From positions 372,001 through 436,000 of the forward strand of contig JAVYIG010000097.1 in assembly GCA_035222895.1 (NCBI GenBank): a DNA stretch of 64,000 nt, written 5' to 3'. Below the pieces are notes generated by a model that saw nothing but the letters and a program-made list of their open reading frames with translations, searched no databases and was not told the origin of the DNA. A program made the translations under genes and the position numbers. The DNA is from Strongylocentrotus droebachiensis. Taxonomy: Eukaryota; Echinodermata; Echinoidea; Camarodonta; Strongylocentrotidae. Shown one piece after another: positions 10,145 to 19,566 of this stretch (its first letter is position 1; every line of letters begins with the position of its first letter).

Positions 10145-10400
10145 GGATCTTTTGCAAACTGGAAGCAATAAGCATTACATGTAGCCGATGGAAAAAAAGT
10201 GCTTGCGAAACGGATAGAAACTTCAGGGATGACAGAAAATAATATGACAATGAAACCAGCAACTGTGGCAGGATTAATGGCGGGGACAATCTGCATGCTG
10301 AAAGAGCACTTAGTTAATTCAAGACTAAGTTATAAGTTATAAATTAGAAGTTATAAAGGAGATAAAATCTTTGGTATTAGTCATGTTCGACTTAAAATTG
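10145..10400. other. Unique stretch between transposons
   Basis: No gene, RNA or repeat was recognised. Confidence 0.4.
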
Positions 10401-10734
10401 CATGCCCCCCCCCCCCCGCCCCTTACCCGGTAAAAAAAAACCTTCTTATAATATCATCCCCCTTTCTTTCTTTTCCCTTCTCATTATTCTCCTTTTCCCC
10501 CTTTTCTCTCCTCCGTCTTTCCGCCTTTCTTCTTTTTCCGCCTTTTCTCTCCTCTCCCTTTCCCCTCCTTTTTCTCCTCTCCCCTTTTCTTTCCTCCCTC
10601 TTTTCTTCTTCTCTCTCTCTTCCCTTTTTTCTTTTTCCTCTCCTTTTTCTTTCCCCCTCCTTTTTCTCCTTTCTTTTTTTTGGCCGGGGGGGGGGGGCAC
10701 GTGCCCCCTGTGCCCCCCCCTGGATCCGCCACTG
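10401..10734 (-). mobile_element. Fragment of a hAT-like element with a polypyrimidine body
   Basis: Read on the minus strand it starts with a good end, CAGTGGCGGATCCAGG (10734 downward), followed by a G-run and the palindrome GGGGGCACGTGCCCCC. It then runs into about 240 bp of almost pure purine (pyrimidine on the plus strand, 10440-10680). The opposite terminal repeat is not found; the sequence simply ends in a C-run near 10404. Overlapping open frames (PPPPAKKKKGEKGG- or RKRRGKEKGEE-like peptides) are products of the low-complexity tract. Confidence 0.6.
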
Positions 10735-12332
10735 ATATTTGTCCTCTTGAATCAAAACATGAATATACTAGATAGTTTTAATGGCACGTTTATAAACTCC
10801 GATTAATATACGTTTGAAAAAGAATCCCAAATCGGGGCTAGCCCTTTAACATATATGTATATACGCATGCAGCTCAACTCACCCTAATATCACGTAGATT
10901 CGAACACATCCCACACACGAATAGTTTCTTGTATTGGATACAATTCGCGAACCGTTTGGTTTAGCGAACAAGTCTGACAAAAACACCAATATACTGACAG
11001 CCTATAAACATAACCCTTGAACACCGTTCAATGAATTCGAAAGCAATTTGCAAACATGTTGATCACATATATCATAGTCTTCTTTTGTTAATAAAGATAA
11101 TAATAATAGATATATTAATTATAGACTTATTTATAGATTTAAAGTGAAGCGTGCAATGAGACATTCAAGTTGTTGTGAAGCGTGCAACCTGACATTTAAG
11201 TTATTATGAAGTATCCTGTAGTTTGAACAAGTAGATATACTACCCAAATGGTTCCTTTTCTTTATTCGAAATTCGATTGTGGCTGATCGCAAATACGTGT
11301 ATGTGGATGAGGGAAGCACATTTACACGATGTTGAAATTTAAGACTTTTCTATTTACTTATTTCCAACACAGTTTGTTTTTAAGGTTTATCTCCATCTTA
11401 CACGTTAAGAATCCACTGCACTATTCGTATAAGAGTAGGGGGAAACCCCGGTGTAGAGTCCACCTGCACACCCCCAATCACTTCTACCGGAAGGAGAGAC
11501 CCGAGGGTTACAGTGATTCACATCGAGTTTCACCTCCCAGGCACAGGTGACGCCAAATACTTAATAATACTAATAACGATATCAATCTCTTACATATATG
11601 CCTTTTCTATAATTTTTTCAGCATAGAACAGATTATATAATTATTTTACCAACTTGATGACAATTAATTTTTCAAAGACATGGAATGCGCATTGATTAAA
11701 CTTTAATATTCTGAATAATCAGTGTACAGAGACCGGAAACTCTTTAACAGATTGGGCGTTTTAAATTCATATTAATCCACAGTGGACCTTCAACAGAAAA
11801 ACCCGATCATTGACATTGTCACTAGCCAATTAATGTACACATCCGCGCATGAGGCTATTGTTCGTGACCACACGGTAAACAGATATTAGATGCACGGTGA
11901 ATTGAGACAATATAAGCTGCGGACTATTATTCCCAGTCGTAATAATGCCATTTAGTACTGTTAGTTTTGATGATTAATAATTTTGGAATGGAGATGAGCA
12001 AATATGAGTGTCTAATAATGTATATTTACTATCTTGCATCAAAGAATAAAGGTAACCACGAACCACAAAAGAGCAAATCTAGAATCAAGGGCAACGGAAG
12101 AATGTTGAATCATTGGATTTTAAAAGAGAGAGAGGGAGAGAGAGAAAGAGATAGATGAGGAGAGGGAGACAGCAACGACAACTGATTCTCTAATTATAAT
12201 TTTACCATTTTGAGTTGATTGTATACAACTACTACTAGGTCTACTACTCCTTCTACTTCCATTAAGCCTATATTTTACTGATGAAAACTATTATCACTGT
12301 TTCTATGTGATTTAAGATATATCAGTTTTGCC
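10735..12332. other. Non-coding unique region
   Basis: AT-rich DNA with a short ATA/AAT run near 11099-11108 and a GA-rich stretch at 12124-12176. Open frames of 60-70 codons at 11131-11319, 11329-11550 and 11967-12158 look random. No exon could be supported. Confidence 0.4.
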
Positions 12333-12520
12333 ACTGCCGTCGTGGTGTATAGAGCGCAAGAATTAAAGCTTGACTGCTGCATAATTTACTACACCTGGGT
12401 GGCGAGTGACACAATATAGATTGATGTTTTGCCGAAGGACATTACTGCCTTATTTGGCTACAAAACAAGGCCGCCGAGTATTTCAAGCCAAGTGGTCATA
12501 TCACTCGACTATGATAACAT
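12333..12520. mobile_element. Degenerate tRNA-SINE-like sequence
   Basis: GCCGTCGTGGTGTATAGAGCGC (12336 onward) resembles the start of a tRNA-derived SINE. GCCGAAGGACATTACTGCC followed by GGCCGCCGAGTATTTCAAGC and a CACTCGACTATGAT tail resembles the reversed tRNA part of the common AAGGACAC...ATTCGAAC repeats of marine invertebrates. Both similarities are weak and from memory. Confidence 0.3.
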
Positions 12521-14696
12521 TACTGTAGATTAGTAGAGATATACCTTTACATGGCTGTGAAGGTCCTCATGTGGAAGGTACTTGTGATTAATACCATTTT
12601 AAAATTTCGATTAAAATGTGCAGTTAATTGCGTCACCTTCCTACGATTTAGTACCAAACAATTTTCCAGTTGTGAAAATTAATTGGGATTGAAATTCATA
12701 TTAAGTAAAAGATACATGCATCATCTGTTATAAACGTAAACATTTACTTTTTATTTCTCACTTTCATATCAGTCTGTCGGTTTTCTCTTTTTTTCTTTCT
12801 CATATATAATTGTTTTTGCCAATGGGTGGCAGTGGCATTGGAATCGAAATATTTATTATGTTTACTACAAATGTGAAATGTGTTGACTATAAAGACGCCA
12901 TAATCTAGAAAAAAATCATTGTAGAAAAAAAGGAAATACAGGAAGAAAACAACGTCTTGCTCTACAGAGCACTGTCCATTGCAGTTAGTGGTGACCAAAC
13001 ATACGTGTAAGGTATAATGATTCTTTGATCTCCGTAAAAGGGACGTAATGACAAACAGATAGGAAGGGGTCTTTCACTCATGCTGGGGTAATCAAGGATC
13101 TATATCGCTGATTGCTCCAAGCCGAGGAGATGGTAGCTATAGACAGCTATAGGCGTGATGGCTGACCTGTAGGTAGGTTCACACCATCGAGCAATGATAG
13201 GCTAGTCCACACTATACGAAGTATATGATGGCGGATCCTACTTCAAAATGTTTAGACACGTATGGTACAGTAGCTTTGAGCATGCAAGCATGGCGGTTGT
13301 ATAGGGAAGAGTATGCTATTGGAGTGGCACCACAGTCTTACCGAGGGATACTTAAAGATAAAGCTTTTGTCCTGCTCAAGCGATGATATTGTAAACAAAA
13401 CTGTCCGGAAACCATTTGGAAGGGTTGATTATGTAATATATCAAACTTGAAGTATGATATGAGGTATTAGAATGATCGCAAAAGGTTAACAGAATTTGCT
13501 GAAAATTACATGCACAGGACATGGAAGTGGTATTTGGGACAGCTCACAATCCGAATCTTTCGCCCATTTCTCATTATATGTTGAATATATAATTTCATTT
13601 GAAGTGCCCTCCTCTTTAGGACAGTATTTCTACTATTTCCAAACTGACATAAAACGATTGAGAAAGATGACATAATATTGTCATCTTTACCAAAACCCAA
13701 CCTTTTCTTTAAGAGTGAGTACAGCCATATTTTAGAAGTGTCGGAGTGGGTATATTGCACCTCCGTTCCACTTGAGTAAAAAGGGAAACAGGGCAGGAAA
13801 AATTGAGGTAAGGAAGGAGAAGAGAGGAGACGAGATGCAAAACTGGGAAATTTGAGAAGCTAGAGGAAGAAGGGAAAGATCTGAAAAGGGATGAAATAGA
13901 CATAGAAGGGAACAGTTTCAGGTGAGAAAGAGAGGGAGAGAGAGGATGGATAGGAATAATAGAAGGAAGGGAGATGGGGATTGGGAGGGCGTAAATGTTC
14001 AGCGGATAGACATCAAAGAACTGATAAAAGAGCACGTCAACTGGATGATGGAAGAATCTAAGCGTAGTTCATTCTTACCCAGAAGATTTACATGTAATTC
14101 AGTCCAAGTGACATTGAATTTCCCCCCTTATATATTGATGTATTCACATATAACTATTTGGCATGCCTACAATTATTCCTTACTATCATCCCCCATATCG
14201 TACTAAAAAATCTATGATATCATTTTTTTATCGCTAACAAAACATTAATCATACGAAAATTATATTTTACCGTTCTTTCAACCTAATTATGTCAAGATGA
14301 ATCATATTTGCCATGACACTTGTAATTTGTGCTAGTGCTACAATTCAGCTCCAGGAACATATTTATCTTACCACCGCGAAGGAGGAATGCCCATCTCATG
14401 ATGTTTGGAGTGCTAGGTGTATTTTTCTTCAAACAATGACCACGAGTTCGGAAATGAATGCTTACACAGAACGCCAATGCATATACTGGACTGCATCACT
14501 GGTACCATGCTAATCCCCCTGGCCGCACAGCAGATGGTGTCATTGCACTAGTAGCTGACAGATCAAGGCAAATGATCCAGCTAATTATTATCAAGACTGC
14601 ATGTAGTGACCACAGAAGTAATTTGCAGAAGAGGATGAGCGTAAAATTGAAGAAATGAGGTGAAGTATTAAAGCAGAAGTAGTTTTCAGCCATTAA
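12521..14696. other. Non-coding unique region
   Basis: AT-rich sequence with purine-rich patches (13790-14000, GGAAGGAGAAG-like). Open frames up to 108 codons (13709-14035, minus) follow this skewed composition. No recognisable protein, exon or RNA. Confidence 0.4.
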
Positions 14697-15090
14697 AGTA
14701 GTAGTATACCAAGTAGTAGTTATAGTAATATTAGTAGTACTATTAGTAGAAGTAGAAGTAGTAGTACTAGTAGTAGTAGTTGTTGTAGTCGTGGTGGTAG
14801 TAGTAGAAGCAATAATAATAGTAATTATTCTTATTGTACTAGTTGTAGTTTAGACCCATAAGTATCAGCAATATTGGTAGTAGTAATATTAGTAGTAGTT
14901 AGTGTTGTTAGTACATTAGAAGTAGTATTTGTAGTAGTAGTAGTTCTTGTTGTATAAGTAGTTTTATAATTAGTCACAGTCGAAGTAGTAGCTGTAGTAC
15001 TTTTAGTACTAGTATTACTAGAAGTACTAGTAATACTATAGAGGTACTAGTAGTAGTAGTAGCAGTAGTAGTAGTTGTAGTAATCGGTAG
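14697..15090. repeat. Imperfect (TAG)n / (AGT)n microsatellite, about 390 bp
   Basis: A long run dominated by AGTAGTAGT, AGTAGAAGT and AGTTGTAGT triplets, with AAT and TGT variants and a few non-repeat breaks (near 14850-14870). The period of 3 is clear throughout. TAG recurs in frame on the plus strand, so it cannot be coding in that frame. Confidence 0.85.
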
Positions 15091-17576
15091 TATATTGGTT
15101 AGAAATCGGCACAAACTTTGGTCAGTTGGAAAATGCTTTCATACTTTTCATTTAACACATAACTGTAGAGGTATGATAAAATGACTATGTATTTCCATGT
15201 GTATATATAGGTTAATAGTCGGGTTGCGTGGCCAATATTTTCAATCACAAGTCTCGCTTGCTAAATTATTTTTCCTTTTTTTTCTTTCTTGCCGTAGGCA
15301 GAACTCCGTCAATAGGCGCATTGACGCTCACTCACAGCAGACACAATTTCTATATGTGGACTGAATGGCAGACTGTCATTTAATGAGGCATGAAACATTC
15401 GATTTGAATGCTTGTCATAATCGATATTTTTATTTAAAGTCAAGGAGAAAACTCACAGACATTAACAAATTCTGAAACTGTTCTGACGTGTGTACAAATT
15501 GAAAAGTCATCATGTTTTTCTTGTGGTCGCCGCTATCGCAATACGGTACTCGTTTGCCCATGTCTTTTTTTTTTCTCGAATAGATGGATATCTCACTTAA
15601 ATCTAAACCACAAAACCGACAATATTTAAATTGTTATTGCCTTTTCATACTTTTCGTCTCGTTCACATGACCATTACTTGCGTTTGCCTCTGCAATTTGA
15701 TGTAATTCTGGTTTGGTGATGTTTCATTGTAGTCAGATGTCTTCAATTTCATGTTCACTAACACTATACCCCTAGGTATTAGGAATTCTAATTTCACGTT
15801 AAGGCTGGTTGGTAATGTTTCTGTTGATGCTGATAGCTTTTGGTTATTTCAACGTTTAATTGTAAAAAACAGAAACAGTAGAATTCTTTCGAAGCGTAAT
15901 TTTGAAGGACACAACGGGAATATATCCATATTGGAGTAACATCTAGGCCGACATTTGCATTAGAGCTATACGTGCATGGCGAATCTACACTTAAATTTGA
16001 AGTGTTCTTAAAGAGCCAGTAGAGAATCCAAATCTTCGGCATTTTACATCTTAGTTAAACACATAAGAGCTGAGACTGCATCCACATAATAAAATCATCA
16101 ATTAAAGTCTTAGTGCTAAGATGCACAACTTTGTTAACATTAGGGAGTGTTATAGACGTGAGGGAAAGGGCCTGCTAAAATATTGAATCCTTGTCGAAAT
16201 AAAAAAAATAATTGACGCAAAGCCCGCAATTCCTTGTATTCTTGTATGTGATTAGGCAAGTAAATAATTAAACTGAGTTTAATTGAAATTAATCTTTATC
16301 GCTGCTCTTTTCAAGGATACAATGTTCTGAGACTATCATTATGTCACATGACAATGTTTACATATAATTTAACCACTTATGAATATTCATGTTATTATCA
16401 ATACGTGCGTATCAGGGTTAGTCTTTTGAAAGCTGATCAAGTCATCAGCGACAAATTTTGGGGAACCTTTTTTCACGGAAATTGAAGAAGAACAAAAATC
16501 TTCAAGAAATTGCTCCTGTTTTTTAGATTATTAATCTGTCTGGTTAAAAGTCACTTGTATACAAATTGTTGATCCCATCGAGATGGCTAGTGGATACATG
16601 CTCATGGAAGAGAGCAAAAAAAAGGTATTCACGAAGGACATCCATTATTCTACAATGCACGAAGTGGGACTACTCCACGTGTAAAAGATCTGTGGATATT
16701 TTGGGTCATTTGTACTATGTGCCAACTAGTCTATTTGGCTGCTACTTGTATCAATTTTTATCTCGAAGGTAAACCAACAAATATCTTACCGGGCAGAAAG
16801 CGTTATTGAATCGACTGTCAATGACGACTTCCAGTCATAACACATTCCACAAATGGACTTCCAACGCCAGCACACCAACACACACCAAACTGAATCTACG
16901 GGACCGGTCAGTATTCTCAACACCAACCCAAATCTATTTAGACGTCTAGCTAAGTCTGCTAATAGCCCTAAGCATTGTTATTTGCGTATTGCTGTAGGAT
17001 CTATCTAAATATTTAGAAACAATCAGTGGATCTTCTTGGCACAAAAGAGGAACCTTCCCTGAGGAATTTAGCGTTTGTTGAAACACGTGTACAAACAACG
17101 GGGAAGAGAAACGCCTGGAAAACTAGGGCAGATTCTGAATCAAAGTATGTAGGGTTACATGCGGAATGGAGATGAGAAATTGCATGTCTATCCACCAAGA
17201 ATCACCGTACAGAAGTAACAATGCCTCTGAAACGAAACGAAAATGGTTTATGTTTATAAATTTCTTAGTTCTTGCATGTGATTCTGCATGAGAGGTGAGA
17301 AGATATAAATCGTACATTGAAGCATTTTTTTTTAAATCAACTTTTAAATCAACTTTCCGATATTCAATTTAAATTCATCTTATTTTTGTAATAGTAATTT
17401 GTATCCCCCCTATATCATGTGCAATATTCTATGTATAGAATTTTAATTATGTACTGGGAGTAGCATGTGTGGGGGCACATGCCTCCGGGCAACAGTGTTG
17501 ATTCATTTTTGTACACCCAGACCCACTTGCTGCTCCCATATCTCTGTGCATGTGTTTGTTCATTCTTATTATGTAC
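15091..17576. other. Non-coding unique region
   Basis: No exon or repeat was recognised. Open frames at 15751-15939, 15794-16042, 16566-16772 and 17013-17317 are short and compositionally like the background. Confidence 0.4.
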
Positions 17577-17579
17577 TTG

Positions 17580-17803
17580 CACTATGAATATGACGGACAA
17601 AGAAAGAGGACAGAATAATCAGTTCCTCAGGTAGACAAAGGAACATCCCTTCACTGCTATTTGTAAAAATGAGTAGCACAGGTATCACGTGCACATTCAC
17701 CTGTTCTACACATTTGTACATAATAGCAGTGAAGGGATGTTCCTTTATCTACCTGAGGAACTGATTATTTTGTCCTCTTTCTTTGTCCGTCATATTCATA
17801 GTG
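17580..17803. mobile_element. Fold-back miniature element with CACTA...TAGTG ends
   Basis: A near-perfect inverted repeat. The left arm 17580-17683 pairs with the right arm 17699-17803 over about 104 bp, with only about six mismatches and one small indel, around a 15-nt loop (ATCACGTGCACATTC). The outer ends read CACTATGAATATGACGGAC and its complement ending CATAGTG. TTG lies directly outside each end (17577-17579 and 17804-17806), giving a 3-bp target duplication. CACTA termini with a 3-bp duplication are the hallmark of the CACTA (EnSpm/CMC) superfamily. The element has no coding capacity. If transcribed it would form a long double-stranded hairpin. Confidence 0.85.
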
Positions 17804-17806
17804 TTG

Positions 17807-18231
17807 TCTCTTGCCATGCTGTATCCTGTTTGTCCTTTAAAAAAAAAATGGTCGAATAAATAATAATGATAACAATAATAATAATTAAAACAAGTTTCAT
17901 ACATGTGCTAATATTTAGGATCTAGATTACGTTTGCGAAAGCACAGCCTCATCCCTTGTTTAAAGTCTTAGATCCCATGTCTCAAATTAATTATATGAAA
18001 TGTTTACTACAATAAGCATTAGGACGGGCATCACCAGCATATCATCAATATTAAAGGCATTGTTTAACAATGCTAAATCTTAGATGCATGGTCCTACTTG
18101 TAATTAGTGTCTGTGATAGGGTGTAATATTGAAGCCCCAAACAAATTTGCGCTTTAAAATGATCATGAAGTGCCTAACAAAAGTGAAAGTTATTGAGTGA
18201 CCGGTTTTACAATACTCATTTTCCATAATAG
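17807..18231. other. Non-coding stretch
   Basis: Contains a short A-run (17839-17848) and an (AAT)n-like patch near 17856-17888. No gene seen. Confidence 0.4.
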
Positions 18232-18459
18232 ACTCAACAGAATGAATTCAAAAAGATACCCCACATCCTTCTCAACGGAAATGTACATGGCAAACGCCCA
18301 AGGGGAAGACCAGCTAAGAGATGGACTGACTGCATCAAGGCGGACTGCAACAACAGACAAGTTGATTCCCTGACTAAAGCCACTAGGCTAACAGAAGACA
18401 GGCAGGGGTGGCAAGCCATAGTGAAACAGAAGCCATCATACATCCCAGTGATGGTGTAG
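18232..18459 (+). pseudogene. LINE reverse transcriptase C-terminal fragment (5'-truncated)
   Basis: This frame opens after an in-frame TAG at 18229 and ends at TAG 18457-18459, about 75 codons. The peptide contains HILLNGNVHG, then GKRPRGRPAKRWTDCIKAD, then LTEDRQGWQAIV. The order of a GKRPRGRPxxRW motif, DxIKxD and a final DRxxWxxIV is characteristic of the extreme C-terminus of non-LTR retrotransposon ORF2 proteins, downstream of the polymerase domain. Everything upstream (endonuclease and polymerase) is missing, as usual for 5'-truncated LINE copies. The family (RTE-, CR1- or L2-like) cannot be decided from this tail. Confidence 0.8.
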
Positions 18460-18500
18460 ACGGCTTAAGTCAAGTAAGTTAAGTGAAGTCAACCCTCTGA
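18460..18500 (+). repeat. LINE 3' tail with short AAGT-type repeats
   Basis: Immediately after the stop codon, GGCTTAAGTCAAGTAAGTTAAG and AGTGAAGTCAA form a short run of near-repeats of (AAGTC/AAGTT). Such a 3' microsatellite tail in place of poly-A is known from several LINE clades and marks the 3' end of the insertion. Confidence 0.6.
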
Positions 18501-18503
18501 CAT

Positions 18504-18936
18504 GCAACAAAATCCTGAAAAAAAATTATCCAACCACGAAGATATCTTTGGTTTTCTTTGCAGGCGTCACTGTGCAACACTCTCTAACAGTGATTAACAG
18601 TAAATTCTCCCAACCATTTTTGAATTTTCCCAACCGTTTTTCCATTAAAAAAAAGACATAAGACAGGCTATTAAAGATCCGTCCACACTTAAATGTCTGG
18701 AGTGGTATGTAGAGCCAATTTATTGCTTTGTGACGATTTACATTCCCTAAAATGTAATTAAATTGTAATAATATAGTTGGGAGAATTATGGAATCGATCT
18801 GATCAGTTTTCCCGAATTTTTATCATTAATAATGGTCCGTTTCCACTCAAATTTTCAGATTATCTTTATTTATACATCTAGCATCAAAGTCACTGCCTAA
18901 GCACCACTATCTCTCATATGAACAATGTTATCAAGT
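18504..18936 (+). repeat. Unnamed dispersed repeat, copy A (split by a hAT insertion)
   Basis: About 430 bp, plus 19554-19566 beyond the hAT element, match the reverse complement of 57047-57486 almost throughout, at roughly 80% by eye. Shared blocks include GTCACTGTGCAACAC, TTTTTGAATTTTCCCAACCG, TTAAATGTCTGGA, ATGTAATTAAATTGTAATAA and CATTAATAATGGTCC. It is non-coding and AT-rich, with no terminal inverted repeats that I can see. It may be a DNA-transposon interior or an old SINE/LINE-like repeat. It directly abuts the LINE tail. Confidence 0.85.
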
Positions 18937-19221
18937 CAGGCGCGTACGCAGGATTTTTTCAAGGGGGGGGGTTTTAACATTTATAAATCGGGCCGAAAAT
19001 TTCTTAACGACTCAGCCCACCGCTGAATAAGCGGGGGGGGGGGGGGGGGGGGGGGGGGTAAGAGGACACTTTTTTTTTTTTTTTTGGAGTCCCAAAAAAA
19101 TCGCAACGACTCAGCTGACCGCTGGATAAGCGGGGGGGGGGGGGGGGGGTAAGAGGACACTTTTTTTTCTTTTTTTGGAGTCCCAAAAAAATCACAACGA
19201 CTCAGCTTACCGCTGAATAAG

Positions 19222-19261
<40 letters not shown>

Positions 19262-19364
19262 AAGCGGACACCTTTTTTTTTTTTTTGACCTCGAAATTTG
19301 AAAATTTGACATTTTGCTCCGCTGGGGGGGGTAGGGTCACCTGTTTTGGGTCAGTCATGCGGGT

Positions 19365-19399
<35 letters not shown>

Positions 19400-19545
19400 A
19401 TTAAAAAAAAAAAAAAAAAAAAAAAAAATCCAAAAGGGGGGGGGGGAGGGGTTTTAGGGGGGTTTGGGGGGGGGGTTTATACACATAAAAATACCAAAAG
19501 GGGGGGTTAACCCCCCAAACCCCCCCCCCCCTGCGTACGCGCCTG
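18937..19545. mobile_element. hAT-type MITE, 609 bp, with 8-bp target duplication
   Basis: Same family as 9646-10020: it begins CAGGCGCGTACGCAGG and ends CCTGCGTACGCGCCTG. It is flanked on both sides by TATCAAGT (18929-18936 and 19546-19553). The interior differs from the 375-bp member mainly by holding three tandem copies (about 18990-19070, 19100-19165, 19190-19270) of a block with CGACTCAGC, CCGCTGAATAAGC, a G-run of up to about 40 bases and AAGAGGACAC plus a T-run. A long T-run followed by AATAATT and a long A-run (about 19365-19427) can form another hairpin. Overlapping proline-rich minus-strand frames are translations of the C-runs and not genes. Confidence 0.9.
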
Positions 19546-19553
19546 TATCAAGT

Positions 19554-19566
19554 CCTTTTAAGGTTT
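19554..19566 (+). repeat. Resumption of dispersed repeat copy A after the hAT insertion
   Basis: CCTTTTAAGG continues the repeat exactly where copy B (57047-57486, reversed) has CCCTTTAAGA after its single TACCAAGT. This shows that the two halves were once contiguous. Confidence 0.75.

Noticed and set aside
9772-10289. Open frames with GGGG-, PPPP- or KKKK-rich peptides
   Set aside because: They are translations of homopolymer runs in the hAT elements.
10402-10806. 134-codon plus-strand frame and three overlapping minus-strand frames
   Set aside because: They cover the polypyrimidine body of a transposon fragment. Composition alone explains the lack of stops.
18981-19358. 125-codon proline-rich minus-strand frame
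   Set aside because: It is generated by the C-runs and tandem blocks of the 609-bp hAT element.
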